A DNA stretch of 17,343 bases from an uncultured bacterium (GTDB lineage: Bacteria > Bacteroidota > Bacteroidia > Bacteroidales > Marinifilaceae): assembly GCA_905215395.1 (NCBI GenBank), contig CAJMQA010000032.1, positions 1-17,343 of the forward strand, in the 5' to 3' direction. Within the stretch, counting starts at the first letter, position 1; each line of letters opens with the position of its first letter. Below are positions 15,364 through 17,343 of the stretch, in pieces. The notes beneath the pieces are model-generated. The model saw nothing but the letters and a program-made list of their open reading frames with translations, did no database searches and was not told the DNA's origin. Position numbers and translations under genes: made by a program.

Positions 15364-16422
15364 ATGATGAAGTTAAGTGAAAAGCGAGGCAATATGCTTC
15401 ACGGTATTCTTTTAATTGCACTCTTTTCTTGTGCCGCATTTTATATTGGAGATTTTCCTTTTTTTAAAAAGTTGTCCTTTAGCCCCTTAATCATTGGTAT
15501 TATTCTGGGTATGCTTTATGCCAATAGCCTGAGAAACCGGTTACCGGCGGCTTGGGTTCCGGGCATACTTTTCAGTTCCAAACAACTTCTTCGTTTAGGT
15601 ATTATTTTATATGGTTTCCGGTTGACTTTCCAGAATATTGTGGAAGTGGGCCTGCCGGCGATTTTGATAGATGCCATTATTGTAACAGTGACTATTATCG
15701 GTGGTGTATGGATCGGAAAATTGTTGAAAATGGATAAGAGTGTGGCTTTACTGACTTCTGTGGGAAGCGGAATATGCGGGGCTGCTGCAATTCTGGGAGC
15801 GGAAGCAACGATTAAAAGTAAACCCTATAAAACGGCTGTAGCTGTCTCTACCGTAGTGATTTTTGGTACTATCTCTATGTTTCTTTATCCGGTATTATAC
15901 AGAAACGGGATTGTGGATCTGACTCCCGGACAGATGGGTTTATATACAGGTTCGACCTTGCATGAAGTGGCTCATGTGGTTGGAGCAGGGAATGCTATGG
16001 GTAAAGATATTTCGGATGCTGCTATTATCGTAAAAATGATCCGGGTAATTATGCTTGTTCCGGCTTTGCTTATTATTAGTTTTTCTATAGCCAGGGCCCG
16101 GGCTCGTATGAAAGCCAAAGCTCGCCGACAACAAGTGGAACAGAGTAATTCTGGAAAAATAACCATTCCCTGGTTTGCTCTGGGATTTCTGGCTGTGATC
16201 GGTTTTAATTCTTTTGATCTATTGCCCCGAAATTTGATTGATTTTATCAATAATCTGGATACTTTTTTGCTGACAATGGCTATGACAGCCTTGGGAGCAG
16301 AAACCAGTATTGAGAAATTTAAAAAAGCCGGTTCTAAACCTTTTGTACTGGCACTGATCCTCTATGTCTGGTTATTGGGAGGGGGATATCTGTTGGCGAA
16401 ATACATGACCCCTTATTTTTGA
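15364..16422 (+). CDS. UPF0324/YeiH family putative sulfate (anion) exporter membrane protein
   Basis: A 352-aa polytopic inner-membrane protein with about ten hydrophobic segments (first at about 12-30, last at about 325-347). Family hallmarks are present: LRLGIILYGFRLT, GSGICGAAAILGAEATIKSK with the following AVAVSTVVIFGT, and GLYTGSTLHEVAHVVGAG. Members (PF03601; E. coli YeiH) are annotated as putative sulfate or sulfite exporters, with little direct biochemistry. The start is one of ATG-ATG at 15364; a later ATG (residue 11) is possible. It is divergent from exbB with a 244-bp spacer carrying the inverted repeat at 15246-15268, and convergent with a LysR gene. In E. coli yeiH is likewise next to a LysR gene (yeiE), which supports a regulator-target pair. 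Confidence 0.9.
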   Translation: MMKLSEKRGNMLHGILLIALFSCAAFYIGDFPFFKKLSFSPLIIGIILGMLYANSLRNRLPAAWVPGILFSSKQLLRLGIILYGFRLTFQNIVEVGLPAILIDAIIVTVTIIGGVWIGKLLKMDKSVALLTSVGSGICGAAAILGAEATIKSKPYKTAVAVSTVVIFGTISMFLYPVLYRNGIVDLTPGQMGLYTGSTLHEVAHVVGAGNAMGKDISDAAIIVKMIRVIMLVPALLIISFSIARARARMKAKARRQQVEQSNSGKITIPWFALGFLAVIGFNSFDLLPRNLIDFINNLDTFLLTMAMTALGAETSIEKFKKAGSKPFVLALILYVWLLGGGYLLAKYMTPYF

Positions 16423-16429
16423 GATTTGT

Positions 16430-16456
16430 TTTAATCCCGGTTTATCCGGGATTAAA
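16430..16456. terminator. Shared terminator between convergent genes
   Basis: A perfect 11-bp stem (TTTAATCCCGG at 16430-16440 with its complement at 16446-16456) has the loop TTTAT. It starts 7 bp past the YeiH-type stop codon and lies 3 bp past the LysR gene stop codon on the other strand. A T-run (16467-16475) follows on the plus side after a short gap; the minus side is less T-rich. Confidence 0.7.
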
Positions 16457-16459
16457 TGA

Positions 16460-17343
16460 TTATAAATTTTTTTGGCGTAGGATAAAATCCATAAACTGGC
16501 GGGCATAAGGGTCGGGTTCTCCTTGTCGGTATACGATATAAAAAGTACGGTGCAAGGATAAATTATCGATATCGGTCAGTTTCAGTTTTCCGCTGGCTAG
16601 TTCTTCCCGGATACTATATATGGATAAAAGGGCGAAGCATTCGGAATGGAACAGGTAATGTTTGATTCCTTCCGTTGAACCCAGAATCAATTGACATTTC
16701 AGAGAGGTCAGATCGATACCTGCCTGCTGTAATTGTTTCCGGATGATGTGATAGGTACCGGATCCCTTTTCGCGCAGAACAAGGGGTAAATGCCTGAAGT
16801 GTTCTGATGATATGTTATCCGGGGCGGCATTGCTGGCTGCGGATACTAATACGATTTCATCTTCCAGAAAGGGAATGTAGTGAATATCGGGTTGGGTTGG
16901 AGTCCCTTCGATAAAAGCAAGGTGGAGATTGCCTGCCATAATTTCCTGCTCGATTTGTGCTGTATTGCCGCTGACGAGATTGACGCTAATCTCCGGGAAC
17001 CGGGCATTGAACCGGGCTAATACTTCAGGAAGAATGTATTGGGAGAGTGTGGTACTACCTCCGATATGCAGAGTCCCTTTAAATGAGTCCCGCATTTTAT
17101 TTATTTTAAAATTGATTTCCCGTTCTTTCCGGATGTAAATTTCTGTTTCCTCCAAGAGGAAGCGGCCGGCTTCGGTGAGTTGCATTCTTCCTTTGACACG
17201 GTCGAATAAGGTGATTCCAAGCTCTTTTTCCAATTCTTTTATATTTTTAGAAATTGCCGGTTGAGATAACAAGAGTTCTTCAGCTACTCTTGTGGTATTG
17301 GGAGTTTTGGCCAGATGATAGAATACCTTATATTTATGATCGA
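16460..17343 (-). CDS. LysR-type transcriptional regulator (5' end outside window)
   Basis: The frame is open to the window edge; the first full codons read DHKYKVFYHLAKTPNTTRVAEELLLSQPAISKNIKELEKELG, so only a few N-terminal residues are missing. A TTG at 17272 is not the real start, since it lies inside the helix-turn-helix. The winged HTH (AEELLLSQPAISKNIKELE) is followed by a linker helix and an effector-binding domain beginning GTLHIGGSTTLSQYILPEVLARF, then LVSGNTAQIEQEIMAGNLHLAFIEG, typical of the CysL/CysB-like branch of LysR proteins. It is convergent with the YeiH-type gene. A role in sulfur or anion response, acting on the inverted repeat at 15246-15268, is inferred from the neighbour. 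Confidence 0.92.
   Translation of the reverse strand, partial: DHKYKVFYHLAKTPNTTRVAEELLLSQPAISKNIKELEKELGITLFDRVKGRMQLTEAGRFLLEETEIYIRKEREINFKINKMRDSFKGTLHIGGSTTLSQYILPEVLARFNARFPEISVNLVSGNTAQIEQEIMAGNLHLAFIEGTPTQPDIHYIPFLEDEIVLVSAASNAAPDNISSEHFRHLPLVLREKGSGTYHIIRKQLQQAGIDLTSLKCQLILGSTEGIKHYLFHSECFALLSIYSIREELASGKLKLTDIDNLSLHRTFYIVYRQGEPDPYARQFMDFILRQKNL

Noticed and set aside
15254..15439. 61-codon minus-strand ORF between exbB and the YeiH-type gene
   Set aside because: Overlaps the start of the YeiH-type gene in antisense and runs into the inverted repeat; no homology recognised.
1..17343. CRISPR array, insertion sequence or transposase gene
   Set aside because: No regularly spaced direct repeats and no transposase or integrase coding sequence could be seen in any frame.

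Overview
The window looks like chromosome from a gut-type Bacteroidota, order Bacteroidales. The Odoribacter/Butyricimonas group is my best guess, from memory of SusC leader sequences and not from any search. The support is a SusC/SusD outer-membrane uptake pair, a FecR anti-sigma factor with a DUF4974 tail, an ECF sigma factor of the Bacteroides-expansion type, Bacteroidetes-type promoter elements (TTTG at -33, TAnnTTTG at -7) and many SPII lipoproteins.

Left edge (1-1150): the 3' part of an AAA ATPase/DUF4143 gene, then about 230 bp without a gene. That gap holds a well-formed promoter with no gene behind it, a fragment resembling the 3' end of a tRNA-Ser gene (possible attachment-site scar), and a perfect bidirectional terminator.

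Region 1179-10851 is a complete regulated uptake locus. On the minus strand, in transcription order, are fecR, susC (with an N-terminal STN signalling domain), susD, a lipoprotein resembling the SusCD-linked zinc metallohydrolases but without the zinc motif, and a 483-aa lipoprotein. The last four are 11-17 bp apart. The ECF sigma gene is divergent from fecR. The inferred circuit is: ligand binding at SusC/SusD, signal through the STN domain to FecR in the inner membrane, release of the sigma factor, and transcription of the locus. Between fecR and susC lies a strong intrinsic terminator pointing the wrong way for these genes. With a -7 element over the susC start codon it predicts a roughly 95-nt antisense RNA against the susC leader.

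Region 10922-15119 (all minus strand) carries housekeeping and envelope genes: 3-methyladenine DNA glycosylase I (tag), a PHP-domain phosphoesterase, a small outer-membrane barrel with a DUF4136 lipoprotein upstream, and an exbD-exbB energy-transducing pair that could power TonB-dependent transporters such as the SusC above.

Right edge (15120-17343): a UPF0324/YeiH-family membrane protein on the plus strand faces a LysR-type regulator (cut by the window end) across a shared terminator. A perfect 10-bp inverted repeat with LysR-box symmetry lies upstream of the YeiH-type gene and is a candidate operator.
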